From: Rhizomucor pusillus
Taxonomy: Eukaryota > Mucoromycota > Mucoromycetes > Mucorales > Lichtheimiaceae
Assembly: GCA_900175165.2 (NCBI GenBank)
Contig: FWWN02000646.1
Location: forward strand, 62,001-126,000
DNA length: 64,000 nt
Direction of reading: 5' to 3'
The notes beneath the pieces were generated by a model. The model ran no database searches and was not told the origin of the DNA. It saw nothing but the letters and a program-made list of their open reading frames with translations. Both the position numbers and the translations under genes were made by a program. Of the stretch, positions 9,388-21,543 are shown piece by piece. Within the stretch, counting starts at the first letter, position 1. Each line of letters begins with the position of its first letter.

Positions 9388-12379
9388 ATGTCGCCACCTC
9401 TGACCAGGGTGGAAAATCAACAGCAGCGACAATCGACAGTCGTAATGGAGGACCCCCCTGAAGACGAAGCCTTTATAGAACAATCATTTTTCGACTTTTC
9501 TCAATACCAAGCCCACTCCAACTCCAACGATCGTGATACCTACCTGCCCTTGCCCGAACCGACCTTGGAAAGCATCCCCGACCAAGCAGCAATCACCTCT
9601 CCGGCTTCCTCGTCGTCCTTTAGTGTTCAAGAATCGATTTATAACTCTCCAAAATCTTCGTCTGCTGCGACTTCGCCCGAGTCGAATATGCTGGAAAAGC
9701 AGCTGTCACGCCAGCCATGCCGCTCGCCAGCTGGCATGTCCGATAGTACGCAACAGGCAGTAAGATCACGCAGCATAAGATACGATACAGTAGCTCCAAC
9801 TAAGTGCAATGTAAACAAATAGACGGAAAATTCCAGAGATTGCGATTCTGTTTCTCGCAATGACCTGTAAGTTTCAAGTTGGAGATTAGATGGGGCCACG
9901 TATCACAGTTGTGCGGTGCGTGCGTCTGCGGAAATCTTGTGTAAAAGACTATCAACTGACCATCAGACATCTATTTTAGATTCAAGAGCTTACCAGAAGT
10001 AAAAATGGAGCATTCTACGGACGTAAAAGTAGCAGATTATAGGTATGCTGCATGTATCATCCACATGGCCGATCGTGATGTAAATTGATACGAATCTTCG
10101 TAACAGTGACCTGCAGATTCGGTTGCTTGGTGTACCGGAAACTGGGGCAAAAAGCAGAGTAGAGACGCAGATCAAACTTTGTATTCAATTAGTGACTCGA
10201 AACGGCGTCAAAGTAACACGCTGGCCGTGCTTGCGCGTTCCAGAATCCATGTTAGCAAAGTCAAAACAGCGAAAGAGTCAGCAAAGACGGTTAGCAAAAT
10301 ATGCAACGATGTATGACGAACCACAAATGCTTGATATGGATGCCACTGTATTCTGCGTCAGTGATCCCATGAAAAAGGTGCTCATGTGTGCAGGATGTGT
10401 CAGAAGAGAAGTAAGATGACTGTTCTTTGAAATCAATGTATGCATTTAGCTAAGATATCGTTAATCTAGCGGAAAAGGGCAGAACGCAAAAAGGACAGTC
10501 CGAGCATCGATGCATCCAGCATCAATGCTGACGAAGTGTTTGCAAAGGATCGAGAGCGCATCCTTTTATTCAACTGCGAACCGTTAATCAATTTCAGCTC
10601 TGGAGATGCAATCTTACCAACAAGAATTACATGCTACTGTAGACACCACAATGAACGAGTAGGATTTCGGTAATATCTTATTCTAGGATGCACAGTTATT
10701 TCTTTAGATGGACTAACATCATCGTGACTACCACCAGGATACGTTTCACAATGAAAGACAACAAAGGAAACATCATCGCTACAGCTACAACACCACCGAT
10801 TATGATAACTGACGACCATAAAAGCAATACGAAGCATGCATCAAATTCATCAACGGTAGGACGGAAACGTAGGCGAACTGAATACGAGAGAACAAGACTA
10901 GAGCCTAGCACACCAGTGTCGTCAAGACAAGGTTCTGTTTGCTTCAGCACCCAAGGCGACGCTGCTGTTATCTCGACAGTAGGCGATGCTTATCCATCAT
11001 CATCTTTCCCTTACTTCAATATACCCCACTGTAATAATAATGCCTCCATAATACCAGAATATTATACACCGTTGCCGACACCATCAGAAGAACGCTCTTT
11101 TGGACCGTTTAACGGGGAACCGCTTGCGCCTTGGACAGCACAGCACCGAGCTTCTGATAGCATTTCTACGCAAGATATACCAGCTTCGATGCCTACAGCA
11201 TTGCCAGGCAACGTGGCTCAAACGACTTCAACGCAATCGGATGTGCCATATGTCTTTCCTACGAGCGTTGAGCGACCTACTCCACGACTGGATCGACTGG
11301 TACCTAATCAAGGACCAACATACGGTGGGATCGAAGTAACCATTCTTGGTTCCGGATTCTACCGAGGTCTAACATGCCTATTCGGCGACCGGCCTGCTGT
11401 AACACTATGCTGGAGCGCCACGACGCTGGTGTGTGTACTACCGGCTGCTTTGCAACCGGGCCCTGTAGTCGTCTCTTTCAAGGAGCATCCGCTTATCGTT
11501 GAAGGCAGCGATGTTACGATATTCACGTACTACGATGCTAACGACCAGGCGCTGCTGGAACTGGCGTTGCAAGTCGTAGGACTCAAAATGACGGGCAAGT
11601 TGCATGATGCCAAAAGGGTCGCAATGGGTATCGTCCAGGGAGATCAGAGGCAGCAGCCCGCCCAAGTTCAGAACTCTGGGGCCGTACAGCAGCAAGTTAT
11701 CGATGCATTAGACTCTGTTGATGTGCAAGATGTCTCATTGATGAATGCGAGAGGACATACAATGCTGCACCTTGCAGTAATTTGTGGATATGACGACCTG
11801 GTACGATTACTTGTAAACAAAGGCGCGGATATCGAAGCGGGAGATCGCAATGGGCACACACCGTTGTTTTTGGCATGCTGGAAAGGGGCAAAGACGATGA
11901 TCGAAACAATGCTGGAATCCAAGGGATCCTCCCTTGTTGCAAGCAAGAGTTACACGTCGTTGATCTCGCTGAATGAGTCAGCGACGGAGCAAGCAGCCGC
12001 AGCAACTGTGAAGCAAATAAGATCTGATCCTCCTTCCCGACAATCGAGTCTGAAAATTCCATCGCTCCGGCGTTTCCACAGTTTGGATGCAGACGTGCGC
12101 ACGGCACCGGCAAAAAATATGGAAGAAAATGGACTCGGTATTGTACAACCAAAGCGCGATAGCCGTCTCTATGTATTCTGGGTCCCGTTGTTGTTAGGTA
12201 AGTTTCTGAGATGGAGTCAATTTGGAAGTATTGACTCACACATAACCCTCGTTTTCTTTGTCGTTATTGCAGTGATGATGGCGTTCTTGTACTGCCAAGT
12301 GCTGGATAAACAAATCTTCTCTCTAGTCGCAGATGCCCTACCATTCAGACCACGAAATTTCATGTATCATTACCACTGA
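9388..12379 (+). CDS. MGA2/SPT23-like membrane-anchored transcription factor (IPT + ankyrin)
   Basis: In yeast, Mga2/Spt23 are ER-anchored precursors released by ubiquitin/proteasome processing to activate the fatty-acid desaturase OLE1 in response to membrane state. Exons 10107-10410, 10470-10669, 10738-12197 and 12273-12379 join cleanly, preceded by 9980-10042. The conserved N-terminal domain (LLGVPETGAKSRVETQIKL, CVSDPMKKVLMCAGC, CYCRHHNERVGFR) is followed by a basic stretch (VGRKRRRTEYERTR) and an IPT/TIG fold (PNQGPTYGGIEVTILGSGF; about 11297-11540). Two ankyrin repeats lie at about 11740-11920 (GHTMLHLAVICGYDDLVRLL, GHTPLFLACWKG). A C-terminal membrane helix is split by the last intron (FWVPLLL/VMMAFLYCQVL). 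The first exon (from 9388: FFDFSQYQ and Ser/Pro-rich) does not join exon 2 in phase at its best donors. The protein may instead start at MEHSTDV in exon 2. Confidence 0.88.
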
Positions 12380-13208
12380 TCTACTACATACCATCTTCAT
12401 CTTTTTTAGTCTCTTATATCAGATGATAGCAGCCAGGTGCAATGCTTTGCCAGATTACAGCATGTTTCTTCTCCAAATGCGGCGTCACGAGAACGAAGCG
12501 CTTCCTTTGTTGACCTGATTTGTTGAGAATTGCTGAGTCAGTTTACTGCAAATTTACTTGCCTCGCCGTATCTAAAAGAGGTTGCTCTTTTGAAACAAGA
12601 GTAATATAGAGAGCTACAAGAAGGTGCGATACTAAGACAGTACTTGATGGATTTAAATCGGCTATCAAGACTGCGTGCGTGTATGTATTTGCCTTGTGAT
12701 ATGTATATATGTAGATAGGTTGTTAATTATGTATCACATTGCAGATTCTAGTCGTTCCCACCTTTGTCCGAAACGTCGAATGGAAGCCATAGCAGCAGAG
12801 TGCATATCGCAGATAACGCAAACAGTTGCCTAATACACATCTTTTAGATTTTCGGTATCCACCAAGTGTCACAAACCAGTCTGGAAATCTCTCCCCAACC
12901 TCGATTCGTGAGCATGACACTATCCTTGTGGAGAAAGAAGATACGGCTGTTCCTACTTTATGGTGACAGCTATTTGGATTGAAAAGGCTAGTGCATGAAA
13001 AAATCAGAGCATGACCTTCCGTCCTGCGTGCCGCGTTTGACAAATGGGCAAATCTCGCTTTTCTCGCGGCACATGACAAGGACTTGTGTAACCGTTTTGT
13101 AAGTGCTGAATCAGCTTTTGGCTGCAGACTTCTAGACAGACAGGGAGGAAGGAAGAGGAGCACAGATACGTTCATGTAATAATTGCAAATTTTTTTCCTC
13201 TGCGCCAA
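12380..13208. other. Convergent 3' flanks
   Basis: Lies between the stop codons of the MGA2-like gene and the cyclin gene. A minus frame at 12723-13208 follows the cyclin stop but has no domain and is taken as untranslated sequence. Confidence 0.55.
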
Positions 13209-14402
13209 TCAATCTTTACCCTTTATTATTTCAGCACTACGTTTTGCACTTTTAGGTTTCATCCATTCATGGAGAACCTTGCGCCAGGATTCATACGTAT
13301 GATCGCTGACAAAGAGCGTATAATCAATGAGGTTGAGAAAGGCCAACTCAGATGCATTGACTTCATCAATGCTCAAGCCGGTTATCTTTGCCCACGCGCT
13401 GTTTTTATAGTTTTTGTCGTGGAGGTATTTGGTAGCGGTTATGAGAGCAGCGAGAAACATGCGTCGACCGCAGCACTGATAGTCCTCTATACGATCCCTC
13501 GTTGCGATACGTCTTCGCTTCGCCACAGGTTGCTCGTCTTCATCTTGACTCGAAGCGGGGCTTGGTGGCGACGCGCGACGTAGTAACTTGTCCTGCACGC
13601 ATGTCTTTACACGAGCCAGATAGAACAAGCTGATCTCCAGAGTAACGTAGGTTGTCTTTGATCGTGTCAGGATTGTTTGTATAAAGTTCCTCGTAGATAC
13701 CAGTTTTCCGGCGAAACCATAGTTCCAGATCGAATCGACAACGCCTGCGGCAACGTCTAAAAGAAAGAAACGACAGACCATCGTGAGCTGAGATCCCTAA
13801 CATGATTCTGCCACTGGTTCCTACTACGGGCATGCAAGGCGATGGGATAGATAGAGAGGAGAGAGAGAAGAGAGACGCGATATATACATGACACAGACGA
13901 AAAGACTGGAGTAGACAGAGACGAGGCAAGGCTGCTGTGGCGGATTGCTTCATGCCGGATCATCGTCAATTCATCGACCTGTCTTTACTCCCTTCCTCTA
14001 CATTCCCTTGCAATTTTCCTTCTTATCTCCCATACATCTCCACACTTGCACGCATCATACACACGCACGCATACGCACACATATACATCAGAGCTTCCCG
14101 CCCCAGTCACTCCTCCTCCCTTGTTCTTTCATGGATTGTGGGTACTCACCAACCAATCTGTTAACCAAAACGGTCATTTCCTCCCGGGACATCTGCGAGA
14201 AATCTTTGCAGGGAAGTTTCGGTAACTGCAGTGATTGCGTTTGATTCTGAGGTTCATCTTTTTGTTGTAACTGTTGGCTCTGTTGCGTTTGAGATAGTTG
14301 CAGCTGACGCTCATTCGTAGCCTGAGGCTGGGGCGATTGAGGCGACTCGGGAAGTTGTATTTCTTGACGTTGGTGTTGGTGTTGTTGTTGCTGTTGTAGT
14401 CG

Positions 14403-14437
<35 letters not shown>

Positions 14438-14612
14438 GGTATTGTTCTTGCAACGTCTGATTGGTCCATGTTGTGCGCGTATAATCAATAGAAGAGGAAA
14501 AGTCGTAGTTGTAGGGGTAAAAGGACATGTGTTGGACAGGCTGGCCTGCCGTTAATTCGGGCGCAGCCGAGAAGGCAGTCGTAGGCGGAACACGGACATC
14601 AGATGTGGTCAT
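13209..14612 (-). CDS. Pho80/PCL-family cyclin with polyglutamine N-terminus
   Basis: Cyclin partner of a Pho85-like kinase (family knowledge). Exon 1 (14150-14612) encodes a Gln-rich, disordered N-terminus with a run of about twelve Gln and ends in SREEMTVLVNRLV. Exon 2 (13209-13756), after a 393-nt intron, carries the cyclin box: VVDSIWNYGFAGK, RSKTTYVTLEISLFYLARV, then RRMFLAALITATKYLHDKNY and NSAWAKITGLSIDEVNASE, ending with a basic tail. The layout, with a helix-1 TYVTLEISLFYL and an AALITATKYLHD core, is typical of the PCL1/2/5 group rather than of mitotic cyclins. An acidic insertion (SSQDEDEQPVAKRRR) interrupts the box between these two blocks. The intron is long for this window, but donor (GTGAGT) and acceptor (TTTTAG) are good. 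Confidence 0.87.
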
Positions 14613-16081
14613 TTGTTAAAGACGATTTACAAATGCATTGGGTGAGAGAGAGGAGAACGAGAGATGTAAGGTAGCGGCGAATGCGAGATGAACAGAAATA
14701 GTAAAAAGGTCGACAGGGCGTGCAATGCTGGAAGCAGATTTACAAACGTTCGCAGTACATAATAAGCGGGTTGTTGTGAAGTAGACTTGTCGCTAAAAAC
14801 TAAGAAAAGCTGTTACGTTAGGCTGTTATGTGCTTGGTGCAAAAGCAGTTCAGAGAGAAATATAATAAACAGGAGGGATGGAATTGCAGTATCCAAAAAG
14901 GCAAAGAAAAGGAAAGAAAGAGGGGGGACTTGAGTCCCGCCCTTTTAAAGCATTGGGGGAGGGTCGGGCTGAGTGGCTTGCTTGAAGACGACGCAGCTGC
15001 CGCAGCAGGCAGGCATGCGAGCACAACCCATCTGCGCCGCCCGGACTGCGAGCCCACATCTGCTTTCGCTCTATCTCTCTCACGCTTAGAGTCAAACAAG
15101 TTGCTAGTCCTGCTGCAGCCTTTCTCTTTTCCCGAAGCACATATCATATTGTTCACTCTTGTTTCGTTGCATATTGGGAAGAAGTGTTCTTAAACCGCAT
15201 CATTGTCTGAAGCACTAGGGGATTTACCAAGCAGATCGTCAGATGACTAACTGACTTTTTCTTTTGCAATCTCATAACCAAATAAAGATGAAAGAAAGCT
15301 GCAGTACAGAGAGTAAAGTCTTGGATTATCATTTTGTTTAAGAGCTCGATATCTGTTCACAACAGCAGGGCTTCGGGTAGTTGGACCGGATAGTACTGTA
15401 TATCACATTATCCTTCTAAACTGCAGCGGTGCAATCATCCGTCTTTCTTTTTGGCAAGGAGCAAACTGCCTGGGATGCAACAAAGGACCAGTGTGAGCCT
15501 CGACGCTGCACTTGCTTGCGGGCCGGGGGCTGCGGACATTCGACGGTTGTGATACCTTGGTTCCAGTCATCGAGAAACGATGACTATCGGAGGTTTGTTC
15601 AGGTTCCCAAAACGATGGACTGCGCCTCGCCGGTTACCGGAATGTTTTGCTGTTGTGATTTCTGCACAGAAGAATCTAATACGCATAGGATTTTGGAATG
15701 ATGGCCCCAAAATAATGTTGACTGCAATAATACAGTAGATGAAAACATCCCGCTGGAGCAAAATTCTAGGCCTCGTTCATTTGTGGTTCATTAATAGAGC
15801 AATGAAAAACGGATATCAGAAACTAGTCGACTAGGCATAATCTAGAGATAATCTCACTGTGAACGAGTGCACACAATAGGAATAACAATAATCGATAGCT
15901 ACAGAAGTGCAGGTGCACACTCACCCACCCACTCACCCGCATTACACTAGTGACACAAAGGACGATTTAAAGTTCGAAAAACCCAGGTGGGAATCATGCA
16001 TTTCTTTTTCAGTTGAACATACCATGACTTACGAAAACGGTAGCGTCTTCTTTCCTCTCTTCTTTTGCATCATACTGATAT
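14613..16081. other. Intergenic, divergent upstream regions of the cyclin and dihydroxyacetone kinase genes
   Basis: CT/GA-rich sequence with low-complexity open frames on both strands at 14818-15193 and a plus frame at 15429-15701. None has a recognisable domain or splice partner. Confidence 0.5.
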
Positions 16082-18192
16082 ATGGGAACCAACAATTATC
16101 AAGTTAAGCACATCATCAACGACCCAGCTACAGTTAGTAGATTTAATTTTTGGAGCAGCCGTTGGTCATCATGCTAATGCTTACATTCTTCTTTATATAT
16201 GCAGCTTGTCCCAGAAAGCATACAAGGACTATGCTATGCAAATCCAAACCTTCGCTGGATAGAGGACACAAAAGGTAGATATATAGAGATTCGCGTAGGA
16301 GTGCATATCCGTTACAAAACTCTCTAATTAACTTTGTGTCCAAAAAGTTGTATGCAGTGTGAACGCGTCCGAGATTGCCAGCGAGCAAGTGACGCTGATC
16401 GCGGGCGGCGGGGCGGGTCATGAGCCTGCGTACGCTGGCTACGTCGGTCCCGGTATGCTCACAGCTGCAGTGTGCGGTCATGTATTTGCGTCGCCGTCTG
16501 CTATACAGGTGCTGCAGGCTTTGGAGTGCGTGCAGTCGCCACACGGCACGCTTGTTATCGTCATGAACTATACGGGCGATTGCTTGAACTTTGGGCTAGC
16601 AGTTGAACGCGCCAAGGCACGTGGTATCAAGGTCGGCATGGTTATTATTGGAGACGATGTTTCTGTTGGACGGCAAAGTAAAGTGGGTCGCAGGGGCATG
16701 GCAGCAACTGCGCTTGCCGTCAAGATGGCGGGCGCTGCAGCCGCACGCGGGTATGTGGCAAACATTGCAAGTCCTATGTACATGTATCAAAAGCGGCAAG
16801 GATGCTAACAAGCCGGGATTGTTTCACATAGAGAACCTCTGGAGAAGGTGATTCAGGTCGCAGAATATGTCAACAAATATGCAGCTACACTGGGCGTTGC
16901 ACTTGATCATTGCCATGTTCCTGGCTCCAAACCACTCACGCCTTTAGCTCCAGATAAGATAGAGCTGGGCATGGGTATTCACAATGAACCTGGATTCTCC
17001 AAAACCAAGCTGACTAGCAGTCACGAGCTGGTGGGACAGATTGTTGATCTAATTCTGAAGCAGGATGATAAGGAACGATCCTATCTGCAGTTGGATGGCG
17101 GAACCAACAAAGCCGTCTTGATGGTCAATAATCTCGGTGGTATTTCGCCGCTGGAGCTAAACCTGGTGGTCAAAGAAGCAGTATCTCGCATTTCTCAGAA
17201 CTATCAGCTTATACAGTTGGAGCGAGTTTACGTTGGTACGTTCTTGACAAGCATGAATATGCCCGGTTTTTCCATCACTTTCCTCTTGCTGGAAAAAGAT
17301 CGAGATTTCGATGCTTTATCTTTACTCGATCATCCTACAAAAGCGCCTGCATGGCCTTGCGTCTCTACAGTCGCATTTGCGAAGAACATAACCATGTCTC
17401 CACCTCAGCGTTCAACTGAAGCCCATCCAGCATTAAGCGCCGCTCCTGCTCAAGGTAAACCCAGTAGCCATGAGGTTCATTAGAATTAATCTGCGTGGAG
17501 TGCTAACTGGGGGCATTTTGCTGCAGATACAGACTCTGCAAAGATAATAAAGATGGTGAGCTCTGCAGCTACTTCAGTGATTGATGCAGAACCCGAGATC
17601 ACACGTTTCGATACAATCCTCGGCGACGGTGATTGCGGTACCACGCTCAAATCAGCAGCTTTGGCTATCCTCGACTCTCTCGACCGTTACGCGACAAAAT
17701 CACCGGCCGATACCATACTCGGCATCGCAGATACGATTGAGCGAACAGTTGGAGGAACATCCTCAGCCATCTATTGCATTTTCCTGAATGCTCTGGCAGG
17801 AGGGTTAGCAAAGCATTCAAATGACTGGACCAAAGGTATATGCATGAAAGGGAAATTGCTCTGCCACTGATATCCGTACATGCGCTTATACTTTATTCGC
17901 AGCTGCGTCGTATGCATTGGATGCTCTTGAAAGCTACACATTAGCCCGAGTGGGTGACAGGACGATGATGGATGCTCTGATACCCTTTATAGAAATTCTG
18001 CAACATTCAAGTTTTGAACAGGCAGTTCAAGCAGCAAAGCAAGGTGCAGAATCCACTCGATACTTAGCAGCACAGATGGGAAGGGCATCCTACGTAGCTT
18101 CAGAGGTTGTAGAAAAAGCAAAGCTGCCAGATGCAGGAGCTTGGGGAATTGCAGCACTCGTACAAGGACTTTACAATGGATGGGCATCTTAG
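16082..18192 (+). CDS. DAK1: Dihydroxyacetone kinase (DhaK + DhaL fusion)
   Basis: ATP-dependent phosphorylation of dihydroxyacetone (and glyceraldehyde) to the triose phosphate; cytosolic, used in glycerol and methanol/DHA metabolism and DHA detoxification. Six exons (16082-16132, 16205-16274, 16348-16750, 16832-17454, 17527-17835, 17903-18192) give 581 aa, a normal length. DhaK domain: [33 protein letters not shown], and the substrate-binding histidine in [10 protein letters not shown]. DhaL domain: [30 protein letters not shown] and [15 protein letters not shown]. The start ATG at 16082 is followed by a short exon whose 72-nt intron (GTTAGT donor) restores the family's N-terminal motif. 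Its 3' end converges with the ERT1-like gene, 165 bp between stop codons. Confidence 0.93.
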
Positions 18193-18356
18193 GCAAATGA
18201 CGGTGTCCAAAGAAAAATCTTTGACTCGCGTGTATTTGTCTGCTTTTTCTTCTTTCGTCTTGTTCTGTGCTGCTTGGTTGATCTTTTTCTTCTTTTCTTT
18301 CGTATGTATAGATATATATATAATTGTATCTGCGTGTGCGCAAAGGTACGAACATG

Positions 18357-20100
18357 TCATGGCTGCAACTGGATAGGCAGAAAATTTCCAACAATGATAG
18401 TCTACATGTGTCTGTGTGAGCAACAAGGACTAAAAAAAAATCGACGACTGATCTGCAGTTAGTGTGCATCGTACCGGTCTACAGAGAAGAGCATGTGAGC
18501 TTCTTGCAGAAAAGGCAAAGTATCAATGCAGTATACTTGCATGTTATATTTATCTCGCCGGATTGTGAATGAGAAGCAGCAGGAGAGGACACTTGACTTG
18601 GTTTGATGTTTCAATATACACGATGTCAGGACCGCCTTTTGTCTTGCATCAAATGCAATATTTCCATATTTCTTAACACACAATTAACTCCAATGTGGTT
18701 TTTTTCCTTCTTTTTCTGTTCTGTACATGCTTTACCTCCCAGTAATTAACCGTCGATTCTTCTGCCATAATTTCATAGATGCAAAGCTGGCCCTACGACA
18801 TTGTTAATAGCGGACCCTAACAAAATGTTTGCTTTGCTGTTTGCATACATCTCTCAGTTTCTCCACAGGCACGTCGATCAGTGCTGCAAACTCCTTATTC
18901 CCTTTGTATATTTCACCCGTCCGCCGCCATAAGCATGCTGGTATTGCCATGGCGCTGAAGACTCTGTCGTAGTCCTACAGCAAAATAACGTCAAGCGAAC
19001 TGTTCTCTGCCTCCCTGCTTCGGAGGAGAAAAAAGGGGAGAATTATAGTTCTATACCAGCAATAACCGCTCAAAAGCTTCTTCTACCAGTATTAGATCGA
19101 CATCCGTTAATGATTGTGCAACGTCACGAAACGCTGGCCGAAAGGTGCCCATAACATTCAGAATACGCTGCCGACTATTTGATGACATGCTATGTACATT
19201 TCAAGAGCGCGTGTCCGAGTGAGAATGCGAGGTACAAAAAAAGAGGAAAAGAAAGAAAGATAAACATGGTTTTTCCTGTCTCTCTCTTTCCTTCTTTGCT
19301 GGCGCAAACCTACTGTTGGTCCATGTACCGCTGAAGCCGTGCATATCCATTTACATAATTGTAGGGTTTCAGGAATCCCGCCTCGTATTTTGCATTGATC
19401 ACCTCGTTCAGTCTGTCCTCGAGTTTGCCGTCATGCGGGTCGGCGGCCGTCAAAAAGAATTTGTCTCGACTTTCGTCCATATCGTCAATGAAATCACTGG
19501 TGCCCGGCGGAGACGTTAAGAAATATATACTATATATACATCCTACTTCTTATGCCTTGCGTCATTTATTCTCCTCCCCCTCCATCTCCCTGCCATGCTC
19601 CCCCCTTGTACCGCAGCTTACTTGATGATTGTCAACTCATCAGATACATTGGGGAACGTCAAACTATCTAGAACAAAATCGCTTGTAAAAGTTGGAGTTT
19701 CCTACGCCCGCCAGTACGTACCCCTTGATTTCACGTCGCTCTCTGCCAGAGAAGGCGACCGCCGCTGTACTTTTTTACCCGTGTCGGCTCGTGGCTCGTC
19801 GTGGCACATGTGGCCAATGCTCCGCTTAATACAGCGCTGGCATGGACGCCCTAAGAAGAAATCAATCAGTTGAACGTGCATTCAAAGGTTTGGGAAACTG
19901 CTTTGCTACCTTCATCGCATGTCATATGTGATCGTCTGCAAAATACACAGGCTGATGGACAAGAAAAGAAAGGTTAATAAACCTCTGAAAGGGCCCCTAG
20001 TCAATAAACGGCGCTTTGCAGTACCCAGAGAGACTTTCTTTCGCTTTCTTTTCGTGCCGAGATCTGGAGTGATGTTGTTTGAGGTCACCATTTGCGACAT
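18357..20100 (-). CDS. ERT1: ERT1/AcuK-type transcription activator of gluconeogenesis (Zn2Cys6 + PAS)
   Basis: DNA-binding regulator of gluconeogenic genes in fungi (Ert1/Rds2/AcuK family). Easy to miss because no exon exceeds about 183 nt. I assembled ten: 20025-20100, 19910-19951, 19718-19850, 19622-19681, 19314-19496, 19057-19189, 18849-18974, 18736-18792, 18537-18671, 18357-18401. The sum is 990 nt (329 aa) in one frame. The binuclear zinc cluster spans exons 2-3: ACVFCRRSHMTCDEG then RPCQRCIKRSIGHMCHDE, preceded by KRKRKK. Exon 5 has the family block KYEAGFLKPYNYVNGYARLQ. Exons 6-9 form the PAS region (CLWRRTGEIYKGNKEFAAL, GQLCIYEIMAEESTVNYWE, FSFTIRRDKYN), and the last exon ends IIVGNFLPI. 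The junction at 19682-19717 (a 36-nt intron) is the weakest. Confidence 0.85.
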
Positions 20101-21543
20101 TGTGGAATGTGGGAGGAAAAGGGAAGAAAGAGAGAAAGAGAGCTGGTTTCCCCACATTGTGTTGCCATGGATGAGAAGGTCTTGGGGGGTGCAAGGCGGA
20201 GCCTGTCTTTCACTTGGGGGATGGTACACCAAGACTGAACAGAAATACACTGCAGACTAGAAAACCTGTAAGCTCCGGAAAAGCTTCAAGTGTCAGTCTG
20301 GAAATAGCAATGGTTTATATGACAGAACAGGAGGCTTCAATTTCCATTACATCCAGTCCTTTGTACTGCGGGTAGCATTAAGCTAGTCTGTATGCATATA
20401 GCCAGCAGTGGAAAGACATGCCATTTTTTTCCTGATTATTGGACTGGATTCTAGCTGAGTGGCGGGCGAGAAAGAAAGAAAAGAATATAGTATACATCAA
20501 CATCATATGATGTATCAAAGGTAGCCTAGAACAATCGGCCATACGGGGTTTCGTCACATACACAGACAATACTCTCTGCATGGATTCGTTTGTCAACAAT
20601 TACAGTGCACCAAGTATCATAATATATCCGCAGACTCTTGTCTTTTAAGCCTCGGCTTTAGTGGAAGACAAAGAACTACGCATACTTAAGCTCGAGAGGC
20701 GCCACCCGTTAATTTGCACTTGCTCGATTTTCGTTTCAGACATGTGGTGACCGTCGCAGCAGCGCAAACTCCTACAATTTTATTTTGCCAAAGACTATGG
20801 ACCAAGTCTTCTTCGTGATATGTACATGTCAGAACGAAGGAGTCAGATACTTTGAGAAACGGCTAGTCGGCTGTTTGTATTGCCAAGTCATAAAACCATA
20901 TATTGCTCTAGTTTTGACTTTTTAACTGTGTATAGGCTATTCTTTTACTCCTCCCCCCACGGTCCCGCACCCCCAAAACACACAGTTTCCCAAACGGCTC
21001 CCGTGCATCTGTTGCAATGTGCCATTGTACATGTACATAGTGAATTCATTGTTCCTTTGCAGATGCGAAAGGTATCTCGATCAAACAGACGCATTTTTCC
21101 ATCGTACATTGTAAGGCATTAGGGGAATGGAAGAAATCGTGCCATAACTTAATTGCCACATAAGAATCTGTCTGACCGCAGCACTTTGTGAATGCTTTCA
21201 ATAACATCGATTGTAGTACGCCACCTTGCATCACCTTGTCCTCCTTCGGTTGCTTTCCTCCGCTTTCTTAAGTAGATCGTGTCTGAGAGTCTGGATTGCA
21301 GCAGCTGCGCGGGTCATCTGCCGTCGTACAAGGAGAAGATGCTGCCCACCATCGCGATGGACCTGACTAAAGGCAAGAGCGCTGTGTGACATTCTGCTGA
21401 TTTTGATACCAAATGGTATCGCAAGATCTCAATGCATGATTAGATTAAGAATGGAAAGAGCCAAACAGAATGGCCATATTCTGTCATGTGCCATCGTCTT
21501 GCTTCACGAGTCATGGAGAGCGGACATTGGGGATGATTGTTCT
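20101..21543. other. Upstream region of the ERT1-like gene and 3' flank of the arrestin gene
   Basis: No strong gene. A minus ORF at 21231-21392 (53 aa, starts MSHSALAFSQVHRDGG, helical charged C-terminus with KKAEESNRRRT) has coding-like composition and a possible donor at its end. I could not extend it convincingly. Confidence 0.4.

Noticed and set aside
14818..15193. Overlapping open frames on both strands
   Set aside because: Low-complexity GA/CT-rich sequence; both strands are open together, as expected by chance.
21231..21392. 53-aa minus ORF after the arrestin gene
   Set aside because: Composition is coding-like, but the next exon could not be joined to any conserved sequence; kept only as a note in the intergenic entry.
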